Shown here piece after piece: positions 1 to 9,030 of a DNA stretch of 39,039 nucleotides. Source of the DNA: Synergistaceae bacterium (GTDB lineage Bacteria > Synergistota > Synergistia > Synergistales > Synergistaceae); assembly GCA_012728235.1 (NCBI GenBank), contig JAAYFL010000029.1, positions 1-39,039 on the forward strand, written 5' to 3'. The notes under the pieces are model-generated. The model was not told the DNA's origin and did no database searches. It was given only the letters and a program-made list of their open reading frames with translations. Within the stretch, counting starts at the first letter, position 1. Every line of letters begins with the position of its first letter. Both the position numbers and the translations under genes were made by a program.

Positions 1-75
1 GGGCGATCTACATTAACAGTCTTGGTGGGAGCAATATTGGCGGCATTTGTAATATCCCACTTCGGCAGCCTTTAA
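1..75 (+). CDS. C-terminal end of a membrane protein, probably a transporter (partial)
   Basis: Frame 1 is open from the window edge to TAA at 73-75 and encodes 24 residues ending in a hydrophobic helix (key run TVLVGAILAAFVISHFGSL). This looks like the last transmembrane segment of a polytopic transporter. The gene ends 3 bases before the stop of the convergent CitB-type regulator at 79-765. CitB/DctR-type regulators are often linked to carboxylate transporters, so a citrate or dicarboxylate carrier is a reasonable guess, but the fragment is too short to name a family. Confidence 0.45.
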   Translation, partial: GRSTLTVLVGAILAAFVISHFGSL

Positions 76-78
76 TTG

Positions 79-765
79 CTATATTAACAGTATGCTATAG
101 CGCTTTTCAGGACGTCCGATTCGTTTATACGCGTACTTCACTTCAATTCTCCCAATTGCAACGAGAAACTCCAAGTGTCGTCTGGCAGTGGCGGAAGAGA
201 ATCCTAAACTCGAACCTATCTCACGGGAAGAGTATGTATCGAAATGCTTTCTAAGATGTTCTTCTATGTCGTCCAAACGTTCTGGGCTTAGCCCAGGGCC
301 GACCTTACGCTTATTGTTTGTCCAATACCTGTGACTTCCCGGTATAGTATCGTTCAAAATCGAACCGTCTTCACTCATTCCCGTGAGATGGAGTCGGTAC
401 TGTTGATAGTCGTTTAAAGTCTGTTTTAAGGTTTCAAAGCGAAAGGGACTTACAAAATATTTAAAAATATTACGTCTGAGGAGAGCTCTTTCAAGCTCAG
501 AATTTTTACGGTCTAATATAAGGATGTAATCAACTTTAGGATAATCTCTTAAAAGGGCGTCAAGGGTTTCTAGTGAATTGAAATTATTTTGATAAAAATT
601 TAGAATTACTATATCCACTAATCCATCAGAGAGTTCAGCACGCAACTGATTAACACCAGTTACGATTTTTACAAGAGAAAATCCATCTTCCCCTTTAACA
701 AGATCTGCATATAATTTCTGAAGTAACAGGTCTTTTTCCGAAATTACAACTCTTGTGCTTTCCAT
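79..765 (-). CDS. CitB/DcuR-type response regulator with a degenerate receiver domain
   Basis: Predicted cytoplasmic transcription regulator of 229 aa with a receiver-like domain (about 5-125) and a C-terminal winged-helix part (about 180-225, SSREIGSSLGFSSATARRHL). The order and size match the CitB/DpiA/DctR group, whose members usually control di- and tricarboxylate uptake. The start at 765 is chosen over one 16 codons upstream because GGGAG lies about 9 bases before it. Odd points: where the phospho-acceptor aspartate is expected (LLD in relatives) the protein reads VILNFY, giving Asn56. The usual KPF reads SPF (Ser106), and the switch Thr/Ser position reads ILILD. It therefore probably does not respond to phosphorylation in the usual way. 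No sensor kinase is visible in the window. The neighbouring partial transporter may be its target. Confidence 0.75.
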   Translation of the reverse strand: MESTRVVISEKDLLLQKLYADLVKGEDGFSLVKIVTGVNQLRAELSDGLVDIVILNFYQNNFNSLETLDALLRDYPKVDYILILDRKNSELERALLRRNIFKYFVSPFRFETLKQTLNDYQQYRLHLTGMSEDGSILNDTIPGSHRYWTNNKRKVGPGLSPERLDDIEEHLRKHFDTYSSREIGSSLGFSSATARRHLEFLVAIGRIEVKYAYKRIGRPEKRYSILLI

Positions 766-801
766 TTTTTCAAAACTCCCGTACCAAAAGTTTTCAGATG
801 T

Positions 802-838
802 AAAGAAAAGCACACAACTTTGTTCCGTTGTGTGCTTG
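802..838 (-). terminator. Rho-independent terminator after the patatin gene
   Basis: A perfect 11-bp inverted repeat (AAGCACACAAC at 808-818, GTTGTGTGCTT at 827-837) encloses an 8-base loop. Read on the minus strand it is followed by TTTTCTTT, and it lies just downstream of the patatin gene stop at 862. It overlaps the region immediately upstream of the regulator start. Confidence 0.8.
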
Positions 839-861
839 ATTTAAAATATTTTATATAATTT

Positions 862-3156
862 CTACGGTATAGGACCGCTCCACCAGCGTGGAATTCCAAA
901 TGAATAGCCAAAGGTAAATTCTCCATCTTGGTCATAAACCACTATAACTCTCCCTGCGAAATTATTTGTCGGCATAGTAAGTGCAATTCCGGTTTCCCAC
1001 CAACTATCATGGTTTTTCCACTCTTTCAGAACTTGCCCATATCGGCCAAAAAGTTCAACATTTACTCCACCCCACCATGACCTCATCATGTTTCTGGATG
1101 CACCAATGTGGAGCCAGTAGGCCTGATCTCCTACGAGGGGATGTTTGGATAAACTATATAGCTCCTCTCTATTACCCAAAATGGCTGCATAGGCAATGTT
1201 GTCCGCATTGCCGGTCTTTAATCCTCCCTGGAATACCATCTTCCACTCTTGGAATGTGGGCAAATGATATTGGAAAAGGCTGTGTGTCATTGCCACTTCA
1301 TTGAAAGGAGCCCAAACGTCAGAGGTTAGAGACCATCCTTTTGTTGGCAGCACCGGATCGTCCAATGTGTTTATATTAAGCGATAGGTATGGACCGGAGA
1401 AAGTATCTCCCTGACTTATCCTGGAGACTGCATATCCAATGCCGAACCGATTTCTTCTACCGAAGTTTTTATACCATGCGAGCCGTGCAGAATATCTTTC
1501 AAATTCATGTGTACCCAAATCTCTCGTCTCAAAGCCCTCTTCTCTTGCCGAAAGAACGAGCCCAAACTGAGTATCTTGAAAAGTGGGAGGAGTAAAATAA
1601 CGGCCAAGAAGTCCCCATCTGTTCCCTAATCTATATTCTAAAGAACCTACGTCTCCATCCATTAGGATATCCCGTATCTGAGTTTCAATTGAGAACCAAC
1701 CATCGCGGCTTATGTTTCCAACGTACCCATTTATACCAACTTCATATTTTGCCGGGCGTTCTATAAATATTACGATTTCCACGTCAGATCTGCTGACTCG
1801 TTTGGTTCGAGCTTCAACTAGAGAGAAGTCTTCTCTTCTCGAAAGCTCCTTTATGGCTTCTGCCAATTTTTTCATGTCGAGTTTTTCTCCGACCCAAGAG
1901 CCATATTTTGCATAGAGTGCGTTCGCGATGTTTTTGGGAACTCCTTCGAATCTCAGAGCAGAGACCTTTAGATTTCTTCCAGGCTCTTGATCCAAATGTG
2001 GGATGCAGGAATCGGTATCTTCACATTCGCTTAAAAGTCTTTTAATTGCTTCTATTTGCGGCTTTGTCGCCTCGACTCCCCGTTCTATTATTTTGTCGTA
2101 ACCTCCCGAATCAAGCACTCCAAAGTCACTCACTTTGGGAGAGATAACAAGATCTGCTGCAGCAACATTACGCCTTATCTGTTCAACCATAAGAATTTCA
2201 AGAGACTGAGCCGCAACATCAAGCACCGACCTTATGCTCCCACGCTCTCTGCTTATGTCTTCCGGGGAGAGATTCACAGCAACCACGGGGTGGTCAGGGA
2301 ACATTTCTTTTGCGATTAGAACAGGAAGGTTGGCCTTTAACCCTCCGTCTACAAGCAAGGTCTCATCTATCTCCCAGGGTTCAAAAATACCCGGAATAGA
2401 CATTGTCGCTCGTAGTGCAGAAGCCAGGTTTCCCTCGCGCAACACAACTGTATCTCCATTTTGAAGGTTGGTTGCGATGGCAGCGAATGGGATAGGAAGG
2501 TCGTCAAAATCAGCAACAGAAACTCTTGCCGTCATTTCACTGAGATAAGTGTAAAGATTTTTTGCCTGAAGAAGCCCTTGCTTTCCCATGAAGCCCCGAC
2601 TTCTCCTGTCATCTTTCTGAATTAATACTAAGTTGGTTTTACTTGTGGGAGCAGAGTTGTATCCAATGTCTTCAGCTCCTGAAATGCTTCTGTCTGAAAT
2701 AATTTCCATTATGTTGACTTGATTTAAATGCTCTTTTAACTCTGCCGCATTATATCCGGAAGCGTAAAGTCCTCCCATTATTCCCCCCATACTTGTACCA
2801 ACAATGGCGGCAATGGGAATATCGGCTTTTTCCAATTCCTCAAAAACTCCTATGTGGGCGAGGCCCTTGGTTCCACCACCGGAGAGAACTAAGACTATTC
2901 CGTCTTTATGTTGAAAGCCCCATCTTCTATTGTGAGAAGAGAGCAATTTACTCTGACTGGAAACTCTTGAAGGGGTTGACTCTAAGTCTTTTGGAGAAGA
3001 TGGGGATCTTTCAGGAGATTGAAAAGAGAGAATAGAGTTTATTTTAGCACCATTCAATATCTGTCTCTCTGCAAAAGTTACTTCTGCAAAAGCCGAAGAA
3101 ACTAATAGCTTCGCACAGAGAAAAACAAATATCATAAATTTAAAATGCTTGTTCAT
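862..3156 (-). CDS. Patatin-like phospholipase fused to an Omp85-type outer-membrane barrel
   Basis: 764-aa protein of the PlpD-like type VD autotransporter design. Residues 1-24 are a signal peptide (MNKHFKF..LLVSSAFA). A Ser-rich linker leads to a patatin domain of about 88-385. This has the oxyanion-hole motif GGGTKG (93-98), the nucleophile elbow GTSMG (120-124, Ser122) and the catalytic DGG (270-272, Asp270). A POTRA-like domain follows (about 405-475), then an Omp85-like beta-barrel to the C terminus. In known relatives the lipase hydrolyses phospholipids and may be exported through its own barrel. The start at 3156 has AGGGGTGG upstream; a start 8 codons earlier would spoil the signal peptide. 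The gene shows that the host is diderm. It stands alone, with its own terminator. Confidence 0.9.
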   Translation of the reverse strand: MNKHFKFMIFVFLCAKLLVSSAFAEVTFAERQILNGAKINSILSFQSPERSPSSPKDLESTPSRVSSQSKLLSSHNRRWGFQHKDGIVLVLSGGGTKGLAHIGVFEELEKADIPIAAIVGTSMGGIMGGLYASGYNAAELKEHLNQVNIMEIISDRSISGAEDIGYNSAPTSKTNLVLIQKDDRRSRGFMGKQGLLQAKNLYTYLSEMTARVSVADFDDLPIPFAAIATNLQNGDTVVLREGNLASALRATMSIPGIFEPWEIDETLLVDGGLKANLPVLIAKEMFPDHPVVAVNLSPEDISRERGSIRSVLDVAAQSLEILMVEQIRRNVAAADLVISPKVSDFGVLDSGGYDKIIERGVEATKPQIEAIKRLLSECEDTDSCIPHLDQEPGRNLKVSALRFEGVPKNIANALYAKYGSWVGEKLDMKKLAEAIKELSRREDFSLVEARTKRVSRSDVEIVIFIERPAKYEVGINGYVGNISRDGWFSIETQIRDILMDGDVGSLEYRLGNRWGLLGRYFTPPTFQDTQFGLVLSAREEGFETRDLGTHEFERYSARLAWYKNFGRRNRFGIGYAVSRISQGDTFSGPYLSLNINTLDDPVLPTKGWSLTSDVWAPFNEVAMTHSLFQYHLPTFQEWKMVFQGGLKTGNADNIAYAAILGNREELYSLSKHPLVGDQAYWLHIGASRNMMRSWWGGVNVELFGRYGQVLKEWKNHDSWWETGIALTMPTNNFAGRVIVVYDQDGEFTFGYSFGIPRWWSGPIP

Positions 3157-3374
3157 GTAACCACCCCTATTGCAACTCAAGAAGTTTTGTCTGTTCGGTT
3201 TTTATTTTTGATTCGCTTATAAAAAACCACATATTGAGAAGAGAACTCGTATAGTGCAAAAGTTGATTGTGAATAAAACAGTATAATTGTTAATTATAGC
3301 AGAACAGATAATGTTAATATATAATACATTCAACCTTATAACCTAAAAATTGAGACAGGAAAGGGAAAAAATAA

Positions 3375-4958
3375 ATGTGGAAGAAAACGAAGTTAATTAT
3401 TATTTTACTCTTTGCCGCGTTTTTTATAGGTTTTTTGCCTACGATTATTAAGTTTTTAAATGAGACTGTAATCTATTCTGCCGGGAAGGGACTCTCTTTT
3501 CACACTCATATATCAGCTATTATTAAATCTTTCACATATTTTTTGAGGCACTATGCTTGGCACATAATGTTTATATATGCTCTTATCGTCGCATTTATGA
3601 TCTTTATGGAAGGACAAAACCCCGACAGAACAATACTTTGGATGCTTGTCCTAGTATTCATACCAGTTTTTGGGCTAATCATCTACTTTATGATGGGGCC
3701 TGATCCGGAGAGCTATAAGAGAAAAAAAGCCTTTCGCCCAACTCCTCCCTCTATAGATCAGACACCCTTTACCTCGGATAAGCGTTATGCCATAGGAAGA
3801 CTTCTTCACTCGTGTAGCGGAGCTGATCTTTTGCGTTATAACAAAGTTGAAATTCTTATAGATGGAGAGGAAACCTTTAGTTCCATAAAAAAATCCCTTC
3901 GCAAGGCAAAATCCTTTATAAATATGGAATATTTCATTATCAAGGATGATGAGCTTGGAATTGAGATTAGGGACATATTATTGGATGCCGCAAAACGTGG
4001 CGTAAGAGTGAAAGTTTTGTATGATGCCATAGGCAGTTGGAGTCTCACAAAACAGTATGTCGATACACTCATAAATGCTGGAATAGAGTGCCACTCCTTT
4101 ACCCCTGTTTCCTTTGCACGTTTTCGTAGAAAAATGAACTTCCGAAATCATAGGAAAATTATAATAATTGACAATGAGGTGGCTTACACAGGCGGCCTGA
4201 ATATAGGCGATGAGTATCTGGGGAAAGGCCCTCTTGGACATTGGAGAGACACTCATGTGAAACTGGAGGGCGAAGCCGTAGATGAACTTCAAAAAATCTT
4301 CCTGCATGATTGGTGCTTTAGAACAGAAGAAGATTCTCAAAAGATGTATGAAGAATTTTTACGTATTGTGGGTATTATTGAACCTAAAAGAGATTATTCA
4401 CACTTGCCGGCCCTGCCCCTTCAGGTTGTAGCCAGCGGAGCGAGTGATGCGTGGCACACGATTTCACAAGGATATTTCGCTATGATTACAAAAGCAGAAA
4501 ATCGAATTTGGATCACCTCTCCCTATCTGGTGCCCAGCTCTAGCCTTATGACCGCAATGGCAAATGCTGCTCTGTCAGGAGTTGACGTGCGCATTATTGT
4601 CCCCAATAAGAGAGACCATTTTCTTGTCTTTTGGGGAAGCAGAAACAATTTTGCTCCTCTCCTTCGTGCTGGAGTAAGAATATATTTGTACGAAAAGGGT
4701 TTTATGCATGCAAAAACTCTGCTTATGGACGACAGCCTTTGTTCGGTCGGTACTTGCAACATGGACGTTCGTAGCCTTGAAATAAATTTCGAAGCTCAAC
4801 TTTTTATTCATGACAGTAAACTGGCAGAAGAATTTGAATTACAGTTTGAAAGAGACTTTAGTGATTCCAAGGAGCTTGATTTAAACGAGTGGGAGAAACG
4901 CCCTCTTTGGCAAAAAATAATCGAATCCTTCGGAAAACTTTATTCGGCACAAATATAA
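3375..4958 (+). CDS. cls: Cardiolipin synthase (phospholipase D family)
   Basis: 527-aa membrane enzyme that joins two phosphatidylglycerols to cardiolipin and glycerol. The N terminus has hydrophobic segments at about 7-24, 60-78 and 88-107, the last two being the usual Cls hairpin; the extra first helix adds length. Two PLD catalytic motifs are present: HRKIIIID (H259, K261, D266) followed by GGLNIGDEY, and HAKTLLMD (H445, K447, D452) followed by GTCNMDVRS. Length and motif spacing match bacterial ClsA-type enzymes. A purine-rich AGGAAAGGG precedes the ATG. The metallophosphoesterase gene begins 22 bases downstream on the same strand, so the two are probably cotranscribed and may share an envelope-lipid role. 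Confidence 0.93.
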   Translation: MWKKTKLIIILLFAAFFIGFLPTIIKFLNETVIYSAGKGLSFHTHISAIIKSFTYFLRHYAWHIMFIYALIVAFMIFMEGQNPDRTILWMLVLVFIPVFGLIIYFMMGPDPESYKRKKAFRPTPPSIDQTPFTSDKRYAIGRLLHSCSGADLLRYNKVEILIDGEETFSSIKKSLRKAKSFINMEYFIIKDDELGIEIRDILLDAAKRGVRVKVLYDAIGSWSLTKQYVDTLINAGIECHSFTPVSFARFRRKMNFRNHRKIIIIDNEVAYTGGLNIGDEYLGKGPLGHWRDTHVKLEGEAVDELQKIFLHDWCFRTEEDSQKMYEEFLRIVGIIEPKRDYSHLPALPLQVVASGASDAWHTISQGYFAMITKAENRIWITSPYLVPSSSLMTAMANAALSGVDVRIIVPNKRDHFLVFWGSRNNFAPLLRAGVRIYLYEKGFMHAKTLLMDDSLCSVGTCNMDVRSLEINFEAQLFIHDSKLAEEFELQFERDFSDSKELDLNEWEKRPLWQKIIESFGKLYSAQI

Positions 4959-4980
4959 CAAAAATGTTAGAGATGATTGC

Positions 4981-6138
4981 ATGACAAACGATACCTATAA
5001 GAAAAAGTTTTTATTTCAAAATATATTTGGGATTATAGACATTGTTTTAAAATTTGGTCTACATATTTTCCTTTACTGTAAAATAAAATCCGCTTTCCCC
5101 AACCCTCTTATAGCTAAGATTTGGATTGTTTGGGGATTTTTTTTCTTATTAATTGCCCTTATTACAAAGAGAAATTTTGGAGAAAAATTTGAAAAGCTGC
5201 TTTGTTGTTTTGACAGAATTGCGGGGCTCTATATTCTCTATTTATTTATTTTATTCTTAACTTTCTTGCTGCTTGATGCTCTGTGTTCTTTTATAAATGT
5301 AAAGTTTTTGCCTATTGAGATTTTTATTTCAGCTTTAGTTTTAGCTTTAATCATTTTGGTATTTGGAATTATACAGGCCAATATGATTCAAACAGTCTAT
5401 TTAAAAATTTATAGTGAAAAACTTTCACCGGAAGTACCACCCTTAAGAATTGTTCAAATCACAGATTTACATTTAGGGTTTTGGTCAGGAGAGTCTTTCC
5501 TTAAAAAAATTGTAACCAAAATAAATCAATTAAATGCTGACATGGTCGTAGTTACAGGAGATCTGCTGGATGGAGTTAGCAGAGAGCAAAACGTTGATTT
5601 AAGTTTATTTTGTGAATTAAAAACAACTTTTGGCATATATGCCGTCACTGGCAATCATGAACACTATAGGGATAGTGACAGTGCTATTGCACTTATGGAA
5701 TCTGTTGGGATAACTGTTTTGAAAAGCGAATCGATTGAAGTCGGCGGAATAATAATCGTTGGAGTCAATGATACAGACCACACGGTTAAAGCTAATTGGG
5801 GATTAAGCCGCTCTGAAACATTAGTCTTATCTCTTGAACATAAACAAAAAGATAAATTTCTGCTGCTGTTGCGGCATAAACCTATTATAGAATCCGGCAC
5901 AGAAGGGCATTTTGATCTCCAACTATCGGGACATACGCATGGCGGACAGTTTTTCCCCTCTCCCTTTTCACGACATATAATATCGGGGATAAACAAAGGT
6001 TTCAAAAAATTTAAAAAGGGAGAACTCCTTTATGTAAGTAATGGAGTCGGGCATATAGGGCCTCCTTTTCGTTTTTTTGCACCTCCTGAAATAGTGGTTA
6101 TCGATTTGCGTACAAGGGAAGATGAAGCGAGGATTTAA
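4981..6138 (+). CDS. Membrane-anchored metallophosphoesterase (YkuE/YaeI-like)
   Basis: 385-aa protein with several N-terminal hydrophobic helices (about 12-33, 46-62, 82-104, 112-135) and a C-terminal calcineurin-like phosphoesterase domain. Metal-binding motifs appear in family order: DLH (162-164), GDLLD (193-197), GNHE (224-227), a later RHKP, and GHTHGGQ near the end. The HTHGGQ ending is typical of the YkuE/YaeI branch, some members of which act on lipid-linked phosphates such as UDP-diacylglucosamine. The substrate here cannot be told from sequence. The ATG lies 22 bases after cls with only a weak ribosome-binding site, which suggests cotranscription and perhaps translational coupling. 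Confidence 0.85.
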   Translation: MTNDTYKKKFLFQNIFGIIDIVLKFGLHIFLYCKIKSAFPNPLIAKIWIVWGFFFLLIALITKRNFGEKFEKLLCCFDRIAGLYILYLFILFLTFLLLDALCSFINVKFLPIEIFISALVLALIILVFGIIQANMIQTVYLKIYSEKLSPEVPPLRIVQITDLHLGFWSGESFLKKIVTKINQLNADMVVVTGDLLDGVSREQNVDLSLFCELKTTFGIYAVTGNHEHYRDSDSAIALMESVGITVLKSESIEVGGIIIVGVNDTDHTVKANWGLSRSETLVLSLEHKQKDKFLLLLRHKPIIESGTEGHFDLQLSGHTHGGQFFPSPFSRHIISGINKGFKKFKKGELLYVSNGVGHIGPPFRFFAPPEIVVIDLRTREDEARI

Positions 6139-6150
6139 ATTTGGCTAACT

Positions 6151-6179
6151 TTTGTATTTTTTGCCCCTTGTGCTATTCT
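6151..6179 (+). promoter_or_regulatory. Candidate extended -10 promoter for argH
   Basis: TTTGTA at 6151-6156 is followed after 17 bases by TATTCT (6174-6179), with TG at 6171-6172 making an extended -10 element (TGCTATTCT). It lies about 40 bases upstream of the argH start. Similar TGCTAT elements precede other genes in this window. Confidence 0.4.
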
Positions 6180-6219
6180 TATCTTGCAAATTTATATATA
6201 TAAAAGGCAGGTTTTTACT

Positions 6220-7635
6220 ATGTGGAAAGGCCGTTTTGCACAGGATACAAACGAGTCAGTTGTCAACTTCACTCAGTCATTGAATTTAGACTGGAGGATG
6301 GCTCTGGCTGATATAAGAGGCAGTATTGCTCATGTCCGTATGTTGGAACATCAGAACTTGCTTACAGCTGAAGAGAGCAAAATTATAGAAGAGAATCTTC
6401 TTGAAATTGCTGAAGAGATTAAAGAGGGGGTTTTCATTCCCAAAATTTCCCTCGAAGACGTACATATGAACATAGAATCCCGCCTTATTGAAAAGTGCGG
6501 TGCAGTTGGAGCAAAACTTCATATGGGACGCAGCAGAAACGATCAGGTAAATACGACTGTTCGCCTATACCTTCGCAAAGAGCTTGTCTCAATCTGGGAC
6601 GGTCTTTATAAACTTATAAATGTCCTTTTTGAAAAAGCCGAAGAACATGTCGATATTGTCGTGCCGGGTTATACTCATTTACAGCAGGCACAGCCTATTT
6701 CAATGGGACATTTTTGGATGGCACATGCACAAGCTTTTTTACGCGATGCGAAGCGCCTTTTGGATGCTTATGAAAATGTAGATGAGTCGCCTTTGGGATG
6801 TGGTGCACTGGCAGGAAGCACTCTACCTATTAACAGAGAATTTACCTGCGATGATCTTGGCTTTTCTAAAATGACGGCAAATAGCATGGACACAGTAGCT
6901 CACCGCGATCATTTTATGGATGTTCTTTATTTTGCAGCGACTTTCGGAAGCCATGTAAGCAGAATGGCAGAGGATTTAATTATTTATTTTACTACCGAAT
7001 TTGGTTGGATAAAGCTCCCCGATGCATTCTGTACTGGATCAAGCATAATGCCCCAAAAGAAGAATCCTGATGTCTTGGAGATTCTTCGAGGTAAATCGGG
7101 ACAGCTTTACGGAGCACTTTTTGAAATACTTACCATGCTAAAAGGAACTCCCCTCACATACAATAGAGATTTACAAGATGACAAGAGAGCCCTTTTTAGT
7201 ACTCTGGACTGTCTAAATGATATTTTCTCTGTATTGCCTAATCTGATAAAAGAAGTAGAAGTAGATGAAAAAGCAGCCAATAGAGGCTTTGAAGATGGAT
7301 TAATCCTTGCGACTGATGTCGCGGAGTACCTTGTACTACAGGGAGTTCCATTTAGAAATGCACATGAGAAAGTAGGGCATATTGTACGTTACTGCATTGA
7401 AATGAAAAAACCTCTCACTTCCCTAAGCATACAGGAGTGGCAAACGAAAATACCTGAAGTGAAAGAAGATTTGCTGCCCTTGCTAACACCGAGAAAATCA
7501 ATGGAACGCCGCAACACTGTTGGTGGCACCGCACCTCAGCAGGTAAAAAATCAGATTGAAGATGCCAGGGCTAAACTGGCTCTTTACGAGAGAGAGGCAA
7601 AAGAAATTAAGGAGAGACTGCCGAAAGGATATTAA
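6220..7635 (+). CDS. argH: Argininosuccinate lyase
   Basis: Cytoplasmic enzyme that splits argininosuccinate into arginine and fumarate, the last step of arginine synthesis. The 471-aa product starts with the family-typical MWKGRF and has the three conserved regions of the fumarase/aspartase superfamily: MGRSRNDQ (102-109), YTHLQQAQP (151-159) and the signature loop GSSIMPQKKNPD (273-284), which carries the catalytic serine. The in-frame ATG at 6184 is rejected because family members begin at MWKGRF and AAAGGCAGG sits upstream of 6220. argG and other arginine genes are absent from the window, so argH appears to be transcribed alone and ends at a strong bidirectional terminator. Confidence 0.96.
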   Translation: MWKGRFAQDTNESVVNFTQSLNLDWRMALADIRGSIAHVRMLEHQNLLTAEESKIIEENLLEIAEEIKEGVFIPKISLEDVHMNIESRLIEKCGAVGAKLHMGRSRNDQVNTTVRLYLRKELVSIWDGLYKLINVLFEKAEEHVDIVVPGYTHLQQAQPISMGHFWMAHAQAFLRDAKRLLDAYENVDESPLGCGALAGSTLPINREFTCDDLGFSKMTANSMDTVAHRDHFMDVLYFAATFGSHVSRMAEDLIIYFTTEFGWIKLPDAFCTGSSIMPQKKNPDVLEILRGKSGQLYGALFEILTMLKGTPLTYNRDLQDDKRALFSTLDCLNDIFSVLPNLIKEVEVDEKAANRGFEDGLILATDVAEYLVLQGVPFRNAHEKVGHIVRYCIEMKKPLTSLSIQEWQTKIPEVKEDLLPLLTPRKSMERRNTVGGTAPQQVKNQIEDARAKLALYEREAKEIKERLPKGY

Positions 7636-7659
7636 TTTTTTAAAAAATAGTCAATCGCT

Positions 7660-7713
7660 AAAAACAGCTCCGTAAGATAATCTCAGAAGAGAATAACTTA
7701 CGGAGCTGTTTTT
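7660..7713. terminator. Bidirectional terminator between argH and ilvE
   Basis: A perfect 17-bp inverted repeat (5' arm 7660-7676, 3' arm 7697-7713) with a 20-base loop. The outer arms are an A-tract and a T-tract, so it works as an intrinsic terminator for argH (plus) and ilvE (minus), which converge here. Confidence 0.85.
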
Positions 7714-7733
7714 AGTTTATCTGTAAAAATATT

Positions 7734-8801
7734 TTATTTTAGAGTTTCTATCCAGCCAAACGTATCAGGAGCTTTACCCCACTGAATATCTGTTAGAGCA
7801 TTATATATCTTCATTGTAAGTTCGCCTGTCTTATTATCATTAATAACGAAGTTCTCTTCGCCAAAGGTAAGCTCGCCTATAGGAGAGACTACTGCAGCTG
7901 TGCCACAACACCAACATTCTTCCAAGGTCCCGTTTTGGGCTGCTTCTCTCACTTCATCTACACTAATCTTGCGCTCTTCCAAGGGATAGTTCCATGATTT
8001 CAATATTTCTAAGATTGATTTTCTAGTGATTCCCGGCAAGATTGAACCATTAAGTTCAGGGGTCACTACGGTGCCGGCTATTTTGAACATTACGTTCATT
8101 CCGCCACCCTCTTCAATATATTTTCTCTCTTCTGCGTCAAGCCAAAGCACCTGTGCATATCCTTTTGATGCAGCCCTTTCCCCGGCACGCAATGAAGCAG
8201 CATAATTTCCGCCACATTTTGCAAATCCGGTGCCACCCTTTGACGCCCTGACGTCGTCTTTTTCTATCATCATTTTTACAGGGTTTATTCCCTCTTTAAA
8301 GTAGGATCCCACAGGTGAAAGGATAATTGCAAAAACACATTCATGAGGTGTATGTACACCAAGCATTGCATCATTTGCAAACATAAATGGGCGTATATAA
8401 AGAGATGTATAGGGAGCGCTTGGGACCCAGTCCTGTTCAATCTCGATAAGAGTTTTAAGAGCCTTTAGAAAGAAATCTTCGTCTATTTTAGGAAGACACA
8501 TACGTTCTGCAGAAATATTCATTCTTTTAATGTTTTCTATTGGACGAAATAGCTGTACATTGCCCTCTTCTGTGCGATAAGCTTTCATTCCCTCAAAAAT
8601 TTCAGGGGCATAGTGAAGAACTATTGAAGCCGGTGATATTTCGAATGGGCCGAATGGGATAATTCGAGGATCATGCCAACCTTTTTTTACGTCGTAATTC
8701 ATTACAAACATATTGTCTGTAAAGACCTTACCAAAACCGAGCTCTTTTTCGTCAACCTTTGGTTTTGGATTTTCATTCAACATAAGCTTGATTTTTTCCA
8801 T
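7734..8801 (-). CDS. ilvE: Branched-chain amino acid aminotransferase
   Basis: 355-aa PLP enzyme, fold type IV, that transfers amino groups between glutamate and the keto acids of leucine, isoleucine and valine. It is the longer, eukaryote-like BCAT form. Visible landmarks are HYAPEIFEGMKAYR (63-76), RPFMFA (137-142), the PLP-lysine region GFAKCGGNY (K195), QVLWLDA, EEGGGMN and the late ITRKSILE. The start is supported by AGAAGGGTG before the ATG at 8801. It is monocistronic. In an amino-acid-fermenting anaerobe it could equally serve degradation of branched-chain amino acids. Confidence 0.95.
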   Translation of the reverse strand: MEKIKLMLNENPKPKVDEKELGFGKVFTDNMFVMNYDVKKGWHDPRIIPFGPFEISPASIVLHYAPEIFEGMKAYRTEEGNVQLFRPIENIKRMNISAERMCLPKIDEDFFLKALKTLIEIEQDWVPSAPYTSLYIRPFMFANDAMLGVHTPHECVFAIILSPVGSYFKEGINPVKMMIEKDDVRASKGGTGFAKCGGNYAASLRAGERAASKGYAQVLWLDAEERKYIEEGGGMNVMFKIAGTVVTPELNGSILPGITRKSILEILKSWNYPLEERKISVDEVREAAQNGTLEECWCCGTAAVVSPIGELTFGEENFVINDNKTGELTMKIYNALTDIQWGKAPDTFGWIETLK

Positions 8802-8874
8802 TTTACACCCTTCTTTTTCTTTAGAATTTAGTTCTTTGATGTCAGTATTTTATCGGACTGAATTTATGATTTTC

Positions 8875-8903
8875 ATTATATAGTATCCTTGATACATTAT
8901 CCA
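8875..8903 (-). promoter_or_regulatory. Candidate ilvE promoter with a palindrome in its spacer
   Basis: On the minus strand TGGATA (complement of 8898-8903) is separated by 17 bases from TATAAT (complement of 8875-8880). The spacer holds GTATCAAGGATAC, a 5-bp inverted repeat around AAG (8883-8895), which could be an operator. Confidence 0.45.
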
Positions 8904-9030
8904 CAAAATAGAATTTAACGTTTTAACTCACTTATCTTACTGTGTTTCTTTACTGTCTTTAAATATATTGATGGATTATAATCTTAATGTTAAGAATTTA
9001 TGGTTGGATTACATAAAAGGAGAGAGTATT

